A stretch of 9,812 nt of DNA from Filomicrobium sp. (GTDB taxonomy: Bacteria; Pseudomonadota; Alphaproteobacteria; Rhizobiales; Hyphomicrobiaceae): the NCBI GenBank assembly GCA_030607105.1, contig JAUWFF010000020.1:1-9812 (forward strand), given 5' to 3'. Shown here piece by piece: positions 1-6,783 of the stretch. The first letter of the stretch is position 1; every line of letters starts with the position of its first letter. The position numbers and the translations under genes are program-made. The notes beneath the pieces are model-generated. The model had not been told where the DNA came from. It was given only the letters and a program-made list of their open reading frames with translations, and did not search any database.

Positions 1-2535
1 TCCATGATCGCCTTTATCGGCGGACTCTCGGCGGCAACCGCCATGGTGATCGTGGAGGCAATCGCCCTCGCCATCATGGTGTCGAACGGTGTTGTCGTGC
101 CGCTTCTCCTGCGCAACCGGGTGGCCGAACACGTTGCACAGGAAGACATGGCTGGTCTACTGCTGGTGATCCGTCGCGTCGCGATCGTCGTCGTGTTGCT
201 GCTCGCCTATTTCGTCTTCGCGGCCCTCGGGGACGCTCAGATCCTCTCCACCATCGGGCTGATTTCGTTTGCCGCCACCGCGCAATTGGCTCCGGCCTTT
301 TTCCTGGGTCTTTTCTGGAACAAGGGTACTGCGCGCGGCACCTTGGCGGGTCTCTTCGTGGGCTTTGCCGTTTGGGGTTACACACTGCTGTTGCCGTGGA
401 TCGTCAAGGCTGGTTGGCTGCCTGGCGACATCATCGCCAACGGCCCCTTTGGAATCACCTTGCTGCGGCCTGAGGCGCTATTCTTCCTGTACTTTGAACC
501 GCTCACTCACGGTGTGATTTGGAGCATAGGACTGAATACCGCCACCTATGTCGCGGTGTCCTTGTTCCAAATGCCGGCCCCGATCGAACGCTTGCAGGCA
601 CACGTCTTTGTTGACGACGACCGCCCAGGTCCGATGCCGCAGCCGACCCATAGGCTGTGGCGCTCGTCCATCACCGTGAGCGACCTGCAGGATACGGTGG
701 CTCGTTATCTCGGCCGCGACCGCGCAGAGCGCTCATTCGCCGAATACTCTTCGAACCGTGGCGTCAAACTCAACCTCAACAGCGAAGCTGATCTGCAACT
801 CGTACGCTTTGCTGAGCATTTGCTGGCGAGTTCGATCGGCGCCGCTTCATCGCGGCTCGTGCTGTCCTTGCTGCTGCGTCGGGAGAACATGACGGGTAAG
901 AACGCCATGCAGCTGCTCGATGATGCGTCCGAAGCGCTGCAGTACAATCGCGATCTGCTGCAGTCGGCTCTCGATCAGGTCCGTCACGGCCTCAGCGTCT
1001 TCGACACCGATATGCGGTTGATTTGCTGGAACCGTCAATTCCGCAGGATTTTGGGAGTACCGCCGGAACTCGCCCGCATCGGTGCACCACTCGACCGCAT
1101 ATTGAAGGCGCTGGCCGAACGCGGTGACTTCGGCCCCGGCGATCCCGAAGAGCAGGTTGCCGATCGATTGCTTCGACTGGCGGTAACAAAGGAGACCTTT
1201 CAGGAAGAACTTTCCAACGGGGAACGAATCCTTGAAGTCCGCACGAGCCCGATGCCGCAAGGCGGCATTGTCACGACCTTTTCAGATATCACCGATCGTA
1301 TGGCGGCCGCCTCGGCACTGGCACGTGCCAATGAAACCCTGGAGCGTAGGGTCCGCGAGCGCACCGCGGAACTGCTTGATCTCAACGCAGCGCTGGAGAA
1401 GGCCAAATCCAAAGCCGACGAGGCCAACCTTGATAAAACGCGTTTTCTCGCCGCCGCTAGCCACGATGTCCTACAGCCTTTGAATGCCGCGCGCCTGTAC
1501 GCGACGAGTCTAATGGAACGTCCGTTGGACGAAACTTCAACAGGGCTCATCAGCAACGTCGATGCTTCCTTGAACGCCGTAGAAGAGATCTTCTCCGCGC
1601 TGATTGATATTTCGCGCATGGATTCTGGCCGGCTCAGTGTCGACATCGAACCGGTTTCACTGGCGGAATTGTTTGAGAGCCTTGGCGTGGATTTTGCTCT
1701 TGCAGCGCAAGAGCGGGGTCTGACGCTCAAGATTGCACCGACCTCGTTGTGGGTGCGATCCGATCGGCGGTTGCTCCGCCGCGTCCTGCAGAACTTTGTA
1801 TCCAACGCGGTCAAATACACCCGTCACGGCAAGGTCGTCCTTGGCGCCCGTCGCGACGGCGACGACGTCATAATTCAGGTTCTCGATACTGGCCCAGGCA
1901 TTCCCGAAGACCAGCGTCAATTGATTTTCCGGGAGTTCCAGCGTCTCGAAGGAGCCGGTAGCACGGTCGCCGGGCTTGGTCTGGGTCTTTCGATCGTTGA
2001 ACGCATTTGCCGAATTCTCCATCACCGCATTGAGCTCAGGTCGCAGGCCGGCAGAGGCTCAGCCTTCGCGGTCGTAGCGCCGCGCAGCGAAGCGGTTCAT
2101 ATTGATCCCGCTCCAGTGTCCGTTGCCCGTCCCCCGCCGGGAACGCTTGCGGGCCATTCGGTGCTTTGCATTGATAATGAACCCGCTGTCCTCGCCGGAA
2201 TGGAGACACTCCTGACGGGATGGAAATGCGACGTCAGAAGCGCCCCAAGCACAGTGGAGGCACTTCGCACCGTAAAAGGACAAGGCGGTTGCCCTGATAT
2301 CGTCCTAGCAGATTATCATCTTGATCTGGGGACAGGGCTCGAAGCCATCGCGGCTCTGCGTGAGGAGCTACGTTCACCGCTGCCGGCCATTATCATAACC
2401 GCCGATCATACCCCTGAGGTCGAACGCTTGATCCGCGACGCCAACGTCAGTCTGTTGCGCAAACCCCTGAAAGCGGCCGCTCTGCGCGCACTGATGACGC
2501 GCCTCCTGCAAAGCCGCAGGAGCGCTGCTGAATAA
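1..2535 (+). CDS. Hybrid sensor histidine kinase with SSS transporter-like sensor domain (CrbS/MxtR-like), 5' end outside window
   Basis: The frame is open at base 1, so the true start lies upstream; 843 residues are read from the first Met at base 4 (numbering below) to TAA at 2533-2535. Residues about 1-200 are the last membrane helices of a sodium/solute-symporter domain. Residues about 226-315 look like the STAC linker seen in SSS-kinases. Residues 318-430 are a PAS_7 domain (WNRQFR core, PMPQGG near the end), followed by a coiled coil (about 435-480). HisKA carries the phospho-acceptor H487 (ASHDVLQPL). HATPase has N601, D628 in DTGPGIP and a GLGLG box from 657. The C-terminal receiver has D770, T799 and K820. 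All catalytic residues are present, so it should be active in autophosphorylation and phosphorelay. Domain order matches CrbS/MxtR acetate-switch kinases and many alphaproteobacterial SSS-kinases. The receiver may act as phosphate sink or output, and the adjacent LuxR-type regulator is the likely partner. The ligand is inferred, not shown. Confidence 0.93.
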   Translation, partial: SMIAFIGGLSAATAMVIVEAIALAIMVSNGVVVPLLLRNRVAEHVAQEDMAGLLLVIRRVAIVVVLLLAYFVFAALGDAQILSTIGLISFAATAQLAPAFFLGLFWNKGTARGTLAGLFVGFAVWGYTLLLPWIVKAGWLPGDIIANGPFGITLLRPEALFFLYFEPLTHGVIWSIGLNTATYVAVSLFQMPAPIERLQAHVFVDDDRPGPMPQPTHRLWRSSITVSDLQDTVARYLGRDRAERSFAEYSSNRGVKLNLNSEADLQLVRFAEHLLASSIGAASSRLVLSLLLRRENMTGKNAMQLLDDASEALQYNRDLLQSALDQVRHGLSVFDTDMRLICWNRQFRRILGVPPELARIGAPLDRILKALAERGDFGPGDPEEQVADRLLRLAVTKETFQEELSNGERILEVRTSPMPQGGIVTTFSDITDRMAAASALARANETLERRVRERTAELLDLNAALEKAKSKADEANLDKTRFLAAASHDVLQPLNAARLYATSLMERPLDETSTGLISNVDASLNAVEEIFSALIDISRMDSGRLSVDIEPVSLAELFESLGVDFALAAQERGLTLKIAPTSLWVRSDRRLLRRVLQNFVSNAVKYTRHGKVVLGARRDGDDVIIQVLDTGPGIPEDQRQLIFREFQRLEGAGSTVAGLGLGLSIVERICRILHHRIELRSQAGRGSAFAVVAPRSEAVHIDPAPVSVARPPPGTLAGHSVLCIDNEPAVLAGMETLLTGWKCDVRSAPSTVEALRTVKGQGGCPDIVLADYHLDLGTGLEAIAALREELRSPLPAIIITADHTPEVERLIRDANVSLLRKPLKAAALRALMTRLLQSRRSAAE

Positions 2536-2555
2536 CAGGACTTCAGTTTCGTTTC

Positions 2556-2574
2556 TGGCCTGCCGCAGTGGCCA
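2556..2574. terminator. Weak inverted repeat in the 39-bp gap between convergent genes
   Basis: A 5-bp perfect stem (TGGCC/GGCCA) with a 9-nt loop fills the end of the gap between the kinase stop and the stop of the minus-strand regulator. Its position suits a bidirectional terminator, but no T-tract follows on either strand, so the call is weak. Confidence 0.2.
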
Positions 2575-3231
2575 TCAACCGGAGGCGTTCTGCCAGTCTC
2601 TATTGTCAATCTTGTTGACAGCGATTACGGCCTGGGTGCGGCTATCCACTCCGAGTTTCTGCAAAATGGCCGAAACGTGCGCCTTGATCGTCGCCTCGGA
2701 AACCGAGAGTTTGTAGGCGATTTGTTTATTGAGCAGGCCCTCGCCAAGCATCATCAAGACTCGGACCTGCTGCGGTGTTAACGTCGATAGCCGCACCAGC
2801 ATGTCGGAGGTCTCTTCGTCTATCGAGCCGCTCAAATCGACGTCTGGAGGCGTCCAAACCTCACCGCCAAGGACCTTCGCGACAGCCTCCCGGATATGCT
2901 CGATCGGCTGCGATTTTGGGATGTAACCAGAGGCGCCGAATTCAATACAACGCCGAATGGTTCCAGGATCCTCATTCGCCGAACAGACCACAACCGGAAC
3001 TTCCGGGTACTGAGCACGCAAGAACATCAACCCCGAGAGCCCCTGAACGCCTGGCATATTCAAATCAAGCAGGACAAGATCAACGTCTTTCTTCAGGCCA
3101 AGTTGCTCGTTTAACTCATCGAGCGACCCCGCCTCCAGGAAGTCCGCATCCATGGAGGCACTGAGAGCTTGATTCAGCGCGCCGCGAAAGAGTGGATGAT
3201 CATCCACTATGGTTATGCGGTAAACCGCCAT
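2575..3231 (-). CDS. LuxR/NarL-type response regulator (CrbR/ErdR-like)
   Basis: This is a 218-residue transcription factor. The N-terminal receiver (about 4-120) has the acidic pair D10/D11, phospho-acceptor D56 (LLDLNMPG), S84 and K106. A linker (about 125-148) leads to a LuxR-type helix-turn-helix (about 149-205) with the typical LTPQQ...GLLNKQIA...TIKAHVSAIL pattern. An upstream in-frame Met at 3294 exists, but the start at 3231 is preferred. It begins directly with the receiver's first strand (MAVYRITIVDD) and follows a strong AGGGAGG six bases upstream. The gene is convergent with the SSS-domain kinase (39-bp gap) and divergent from the DUF4212/permease genes. CrbR/ErdR regulators paired with SSS-kinases activate acetate-use genes in gammaproteobacteria. 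Activation of the neighbouring transporter genes after phosphorylation is the natural inference, though other family members are possible. Confidence 0.93.
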   Translation of the reverse strand: MAVYRITIVDDHPLFRGALNQALSASMDADFLEAGSLDELNEQLGLKKDVDLVLLDLNMPGVQGLSGLMFLRAQYPEVPVVVCSANEDPGTIRRCIEFGASGYIPKSQPIEHIREAVAKVLGGEVWTPPDVDLSGSIDEETSDMLVRLSTLTPQQVRVLMMLGEGLLNKQIAYKLSVSEATIKAHVSAILQKLGVDSRTQAVIAVNKIDNRDWQNASG

Positions 3232-3237
3232 GATACG

Positions 3238-3244
3238 CCTCCCT
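3238..3244 (-). promoter_or_regulatory. Ribosome binding site fixing the start of the response regulator
   Basis: AGGGAGG on the minus strand lies 6 bases before ATG 3231-3229. It is close to the full anti-16S sequence and rules against the longer reading from 3294. Confidence 0.8.
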
Positions 3245-3425
3245 GGAAGCTTATAATTCTTGAACGGGCCCGGCTTTGCGAAGCAGAATACCAATCGGCA
3301 CGGCTAACGATGAACGGACTTGCCGGTCGCGCGTCTTACTACCGACACAGATCGCGATTTAAGCAACAAGCTGCACCATGTGGCAAGTTTGCGATTTTTG
3401 GGGACTTCGTTATCCATGAATTCCA

Positions 3426-3441
3426 GGGACATCGCGGTCCC
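3426..3441 (+). promoter_or_regulatory. GGGAC-N6-GTCCC dyad upstream of the DUF4212 gene
   Basis: A perfect 5-bp inverted repeat with the 6-base spacer ATCGCG lies 45 bp before the start codon. A further GGGGAC at 3400-3405 could pair instead with GTCCCC at 3437-3442. It could be an operator or a leader hairpin; the sequence alone does not decide. Confidence 0.3.
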
Positions 3442-3485
3442 CGAACTGGGTTTCGCCGCGATGCAGCAACTTTCAGGAGCCGGTC

Positions 3486-3746
3486 ATGATCGAGCGAAAG
3501 GAACGCAAACCCTATTGGCGCCATACCAAGTGGCAGATGATTGCCAGCCTGGCTCCGTTTCTGATCGCGCTCATCGTCTTACCTTTGTACGCGGAAGGCC
3601 TTAACCACAACAAGTTCATTGGTTTCCCGTTGGGATACCTGTTGTCTGCTCACGGCTTGTTTCTGATTGCCCTTATAACTGTTGGCGGTTTCGTCAATCG
3701 TCAGGATGCGATCGACCATTGGCATGGTGCGCATGAAGACAACTAG
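3486..3746 (+). CDS. DUF4212 small membrane protein (putative small subunit of an SSS-type symporter)
   Basis: This 86-residue protein has two predicted membrane helices (about 18-37 and 47-70) joined by a loop that ends in the family's FPLGY motif (47-51). A basic N-terminal segment with YWR (10-12) is also typical of DUF4212. The start is supported by AGGAG six bases upstream of ATG 3486. Proteins of this family are nearly always encoded just before a VC_2705-type sodium/solute symporter, and are annotated as its small subunit, although their biochemical role is poorly known. Here the permease gene follows after 126 bp, an unusually wide gap that contains two perfect hairpins. Residue pattern and context agree, so the family call is firm; the subunit role is inference. 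Confidence 0.88.
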   Translation: MIERKERKPYWRHTKWQMIASLAPFLIALIVLPLYAEGLNHNKFIGFPLGYLLSAHGLFLIALITVGGFVNRQDAIDHWHGAHEDN

Positions 3747-3789
3747 GCGGGCCAGCTCGATACGGGGTGCTGCAATGTCGCTCAGGCCG

Positions 3790-3806
3790 ATGCCGGTATC
3801 CGGCAT
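3790..3806 (+). promoter_or_regulatory. First of two tandem hairpins between DUF4212 and permease genes
   Basis: ATGCCGG-TAT-CCGGCAT is a perfect 7-bp inverted repeat with a 3-base loop, in the non-coding gap between the two transporter genes. No T-tract follows, so it is not a classical terminator. An mRNA-stability or processing hairpin, or an operator, is possible. Confidence 0.5.
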
Positions 3807-3828
3807 ATATTGCCACCAACCCACGGAC

Positions 3829-3845
3829 GGAGCCAGTTTGGCTCC
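3829..3845 (+). promoter_or_regulatory. Second of two tandem hairpins, just before the permease ribosome binding site
   Basis: GGAGCCA-GTT-TGGCTCC is another perfect 7-bp inverted repeat with a 3-base loop. It ends 10 bases before the AGGGG at 3856-3860 that serves the permease start. There is no T-tract after it. Its placement suggests control of translation or transcript ends between the two genes. Confidence 0.5.
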
Positions 3846-3872
3846 AGGTTGTCATAGGGGCTCCACAATCAG

Positions 3873-5705
3873 ATGACCTTCACGCCGCGAGGCCGGTTCA
3901 TCAACCCCCGCCTCGGCATCTACTTTGGAATCTTCACCAGCGGCTTCGTCTCCCTCGTGCTGATCTTATTAATGCTCGAGCAAATGGGCGTGGCGCAGGA
4001 CGTGCTGAGCGGCGCGATGCTGGCCGGCGCGCTGTGTGCTTTCTTGTTGATCGCGATCACTAGCACAACGCGCGAGCCGCTTGAGTTCTTCGCTGCCGGC
4101 CGTCGCGTGCCTGCTGTCTACTGCGGCCTCAGCCTGGCCACTTCGACGCTCGGCGCGACCGGTATTGCTTGTCTCACGGGTGCTTTCTTCATTATCGGCT
4201 TCGATGCCATTTGGATTATGGCGGGCGGCTTTGCCGGATATGTCGTCATGGCGGTCTTGCTGGCGCCCTTCTTCCGCAAATTCGGCGCCTTCACGCTGCC
4301 AACCTACCTCGGACGCCGCTTTGACAGCCGCAACGTCCGCATTGTTTCAGCGGCGTTGTTGGCCGTTCCCACGCTTTTGATGCTTGCCGCCGAACTCAGC
4401 ATCGGCGCTAAGGCGGTCAATTGGCTACTGGGCGCAGGGCCAGCTATCGCGACCGCGGTGATGGTCCTGGCCGTGATCTGCGGCCTTGCCTTTGGCGGCA
4501 TGCGCGCACTGACGTGGTCCAGTGTCGCCACCGGTGTCACGGCCATTCTCGCATTGGTGGTACCGGTCAGTATCATCGCAGTGTTGCTGGGATATCTGCC
4601 TCTCCCGCAACTGAGCCACGGTCCGATGGTCCGGGCCGTGGGGCGCTCCGAAGTGATCGCCGCTATGCCAATTGTTCTGCAGCCTCCGCTGGGTTTCGAG
4701 CTGCCGTATGATGGTCTGCAGGCAGTTGCCAAGCGGTTCTATGAGCCGTTCGGTGCGATCGGCCCATTGGCATACACGCTTGCCACGCTGACAACGATGA
4801 TGGGTGTTGCCGCCGCTCCCTGGGTGCTGCCTCGCGTCGCCACGACACCGGGAGTCTACGAAGCCCGCAAGGCGCTGGGATGGGCTTGTTTCTTTTTTGG
4901 GGTGGTCATGCTGACGGCGGTCACGATCGCCGTGTTCATGCGTCATTATCTCATGCAGGCGGCTGGAGCATCGATCGCCGCTCCACCTGAATGGCTGCGT
5001 AGCCTGGTGACGTTGCGGCTTGCGGAAATGTCGACCAGAGGCAACAAGCTCGCGGTGGACGACGTTGCCTTCGACCGCGACAGCATTGTCCTTGCCCTAC
5101 CGCACGCCGCTGGTTTGCCAGACGTGTTTGCCTACCTGGCGGCCGCTGGAATTCTCGCCCTTGCCTTTGCCGCCGCCAGCGCCGCCGCGCTGACACTTGC
5201 GGCGATGCTTTCAGAAGACATCGTTAACGGCTTGAACTGGCAACCTCCCCCAACGGCGGTCCGGCTTGGCACGGTCCGCTTTATGGTTGTCCTTGTCGTT
5301 GGCTTTGGCGGATTCATTGCCGTTTTGGCAAAAGGCGACCCTTTGAAGTTGCTGCTCTGGGCTCTGGCGCTGACGGCATCCGCGGGATTCCCCGTGTTAG
5401 TTGCGTCGATTTGGTGGAAGCGGGTCAATCAGTTCGGGGCATTGGCGGGTATCGTCACAGGATTCGCCGTTGCCGTGCTTATGATTTTGGCTTCCGAGGC
5501 CGAACTGATGGGATTATCGAGCGCGCTGGCGGCGATCGTGGGCGTTCCCGTGGGACTGTTGGCGCTTATCTCCGTCAGCTTGCTGACCCTGTCTCCCAGC
5601 CGGCATTCACTGGAACTGGTGCGCGATGTACGCGTTCCCGGCGGTGAAATCCTCTACGATCGGGAAATGCGCATCCAGCGCCAGAAAGAACGTCGGCGGC
5701 CCTGA
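3873..5705 (+). CDS. VC_2705-type sodium/solute symporter family permease with degenerate Na+-site motifs
   Basis: This 610-residue, strongly hydrophobic protein has about 13 membrane helices. Family marks are NPRLGIYFGIFTS (11-23), AGRRVPA before TM1, FRKFGAFTLPTYLGRRF after TM2, and the AGLP-containing segment before the eighth core helix. These place it with the ActP-like VC_2705 subfamily, which usually imports acetate or similar carboxylates with Na+. The start has a modest AGGGG (3856-3860) 12 bases upstream. Against the usual family motifs as remembered, the TM1 'ADWMSAAS' stretch reads ATSTLGATG (89-97), and the later Ser-Thr pair is A433-A434. A long loop before the latter helix is normal for this subfamily. 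The DUF4212 gene precedes it and the CrbS/R-like pair lies next to it, so it is probably a regulated carboxylate permease. Its coupling ion is uncertain. Confidence 0.9.
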   Translation: MTFTPRGRFINPRLGIYFGIFTSGFVSLVLILLMLEQMGVAQDVLSGAMLAGALCAFLLIAITSTTREPLEFFAAGRRVPAVYCGLSLATSTLGATGIACLTGAFFIIGFDAIWIMAGGFAGYVVMAVLLAPFFRKFGAFTLPTYLGRRFDSRNVRIVSAALLAVPTLLMLAAELSIGAKAVNWLLGAGPAIATAVMVLAVICGLAFGGMRALTWSSVATGVTAILALVVPVSIIAVLLGYLPLPQLSHGPMVRAVGRSEVIAAMPIVLQPPLGFELPYDGLQAVAKRFYEPFGAIGPLAYTLATLTTMMGVAAAPWVLPRVATTPGVYEARKALGWACFFFGVVMLTAVTIAVFMRHYLMQAAGASIAAPPEWLRSLVTLRLAEMSTRGNKLAVDDVAFDRDSIVLALPHAAGLPDVFAYLAAAGILALAFAAASAAALTLAAMLSEDIVNGLNWQPPPTAVRLGTVRFMVVLVVGFGGFIAVLAKGDPLKLLLWALALTASAGFPVLVASIWWKRVNQFGALAGIVTGFAVAVLMILASEAELMGLSSALAAIVGVPVGLLALISVSLLTLSPSRHSLELVRDVRVPGGEILYDREMRIQRQKERRRP

Positions 5706-5726
5706 CGCCGCGATCCGATGCGAGCT

Positions 5727-5762
5727 GTTTGTGCGGCCAGGGACCTAGCTTCCGCCGCAAAC
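5727..5762 (+). terminator. Possible terminator hairpin between convergent permease and YjbQ-family genes
   Basis: GTTTG plus GCGG pair with CCGC plus CAAAC around a 15-base loop, with a 1x2 internal loop between the two stem parts. No run of T follows. A separate AGGGCCCT palindrome (5775-5782) directly abuts the stop of the minus-strand gene. Either could end transcripts in this 77-bp convergent gap; support is weak. Confidence 0.25.
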
Positions 5763-5782
5763 TCACAGCGCAACAGGGCCCT

Positions 5783-6220
5783 CTAACCACCATCGACCGT
5801 GCCCTGGAAATGCAGAGCCAACTCGCGCCGGTGTGCCCGCGTTCGGTGCTCGGCAACGTAGAGCGCCTGCCATGTGCCAAGCAGCGGGCGACCACATTCG
5901 ACTGGTATCGATAACGACGTTGCCGTCAGCATCGCCTTGATGTGGGCCGGCATGTCGTCGGGTCCCTCGCTGGTGTGCAGATAACCGGCGTTTTTTGGGG
6001 CCAGAATCTGCAACCGCTGCGTCAGGTCAACCTGCACATCCGGGTCGGCGTTCTCCTGGATGACCAGCGACGCTGAGGTATGGCGGATGAACACCGTGAG
6101 AAGACCATCCCGCGCGCGGCGCTCACGGAGCCATTCGTCGACATCGTCAGAGATATCGTAGAAGCCGGGTCCGGCGGTTTCAGCGAAAATCCGGCCGAGC
6201 ACTTGCTGCAGTGTATCCAT
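5783..6220 (-). CDS. YjbQ / UPF0047 family protein (secondary thiamine-phosphate synthase enzyme family)
   Basis: The 145-residue protein spans the whole family length. It shows the family's successive conserved blocks: RHTSAS (46-51), QENADPDV (55-62), HTSEGPDDMPAHIKA (82-96) and GTWQALYVAEHR (115-126). The C-terminal HRRELALHFQG also fits the family's last strand. Members are small cytoplasmic beta-rich proteins; the Escherichia coli one can weakly replace thiamine-phosphate synthase when overproduced, but the native reaction is not established. The start ATG lies 3 bases after the stop of the upstream secreted-protein gene, with only a weak GAGAG next to it, so translation is probably coupled to that gene. 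It ends 77 bp from the oppositely oriented permease. Family assignment is firm; function is not. Confidence 0.93.
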   Translation of the reverse strand: MDTLQQVLGRIFAETAGPGFYDISDDVDEWLRERRARDGLLTVFIRHTSASLVIQENADPDVQVDLTQRLQILAPKNAGYLHTSEGPDDMPAHIKAMLTATSLSIPVECGRPLLGTWQALYVAEHRTRAHRRELALHFQGTVDGG

Positions 6221-6223
6221 CTC

Positions 6224-6772
6224 TCAAAGTGGGGTGCTTCCACCCCGGTCTTCGTCGGGCTTGGGCGTTTCCTCGGGAGTGCGGTGCGGTGCGGTCTTCT
6301 CACCGAAGTCCTCAAAGCGATCGCGAAACTTGCGAATCATGCGCTCCAGATAATCTACCGCCCTGTCCACATCTTCCTCATCCGGAAGTGTGAACTCCTG
6401 CAGCCCGCCGGGCGGAAGGCCGCCTGGAGGGCCTCCAAGCTTCGGGCCGTCGCCCGGTTCTTTTTCATCACTTTTGCCGGTAACAAACGTTTCTTCCATG
6501 CGCCGGACTTCGTCCTTTAGCTCTGTATTCTCAGCCTTCAACCGGTCAATCTCGTCGCGAAGGCTTTTTTGTTGGTCATCCATCGGAAGGCATGACCAGC
6601 CGCTCTGCCGTTTGTTACAGAACGCCATCGAACCTGTCTCTTTGTCGAGGCGGACGAATCCGTCATCGACCGGTGACATCGAGAAACGGCCGCTGGTCTC
6701 GGCCTGAGCGCACACTGGCGTGAGCACAACTAAGGCGGCTGTAAGCGCGGTACGGAAACTCAAAACACTCAC
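6224..6772 (-). CDS. Secreted coiled-coil protein of unknown function (conserved rhizobial-type family)
   Basis: This 182-residue protein begins at GTG 6772-6770. GGAG lies 7 bases upstream, and a clean type I signal peptide follows, cleaved after AQA (22-24). An upstream in-frame TTG at 6814 would add a poor hydrophilic leader. The mature part opens with GRFSMSPVDDGFVRLDKETG (28-47), then C52 and C61, which could form a disulfide in the periplasm. A short charged coiled coil (about 66-94) follows, then a Gly/Pro-rich stretch with PPGG repeats (about 106-121), a helix with EEDVDRAVDYLERMIRKF, and a charged, Pro-rich tail. The opening block and the helix resemble a conserved unnamed Hyphomicrobiales protein family as remembered. 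No enzyme motif is seen. It shares a probable operon with the YjbQ-family gene (3-base gap). Confidence 0.85.
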   Translation of the reverse strand: MSVLSFRTALTAALVVLTPVCAQAETSGRFSMSPVDDGFVRLDKETGSMAFCNKRQSGWSCLPMDDQQKSLRDEIDRLKAENTELKDEVRRMEETFVTGKSDEKEPGDGPKLGGPPGGLPPGGLQEFTLPDEEDVDRAVDYLERMIRKFRDRFEDFGEKTAPHRTPEETPKPDEDRGGSTPL

Positions 6773-6779
6773 GGGGTGT

Positions 6780-6783
6780 CTCC
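6780..6783 (-). promoter_or_regulatory. Ribosome binding site deciding the GTG start of the secreted protein
   Basis: GGAG on the minus strand lies 7 bases before GTG 6772. It supports the short reading that begins at the signal peptide. Confidence 0.55.

Larger units (their letters stand above)
3232..3485. promoter_or_regulatory. Shared divergent intergenic region between the response regulator and the DUF4212 gene
   Basis: These 254 bp hold no convincing gene and must carry the promoters of both the regulator (minus) and the DUF4212 gene (plus). Visible elements are the 8-bp palindromes CGGGCCCG (3275-3282) and ATCGCGAT (3351-3358), a TGAACGG direct repeat (3271-3277 and 3311-3317, 40 bp apart), and GGGAC/GTCCC inverted repeats near the plus-strand gene. 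No clear sigma-70 or sigma-54 promoter could be assigned. Regulator binding here is inferred from the layout. Confidence 0.5.

Noticed and set aside
1..620. Reading the first 200 residues as a separate transporter gene
   Set aside because: The frame continues unbroken into PAS, kinase and receiver domains, as in known SSS-domain kinases.
3252..3257. Perfect TATAAT near the regulator start
   Set aside because: There is no -35 hexamer at the right distance on the plus strand, and the minus-strand reading would place the transcript start inside the ribosome site.
3232..3294. Longer reading of the response regulator from the Met at 3294
   Set aside because: The extra 21 residues do not fit a receiver domain, and the AGGGAGG before 3231 fixes the shorter start.
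3381..3392. Sigma-54-like TGGCAAG...TTTGC
   Set aside because: The GG and GC are 7 bases apart rather than the required 10.
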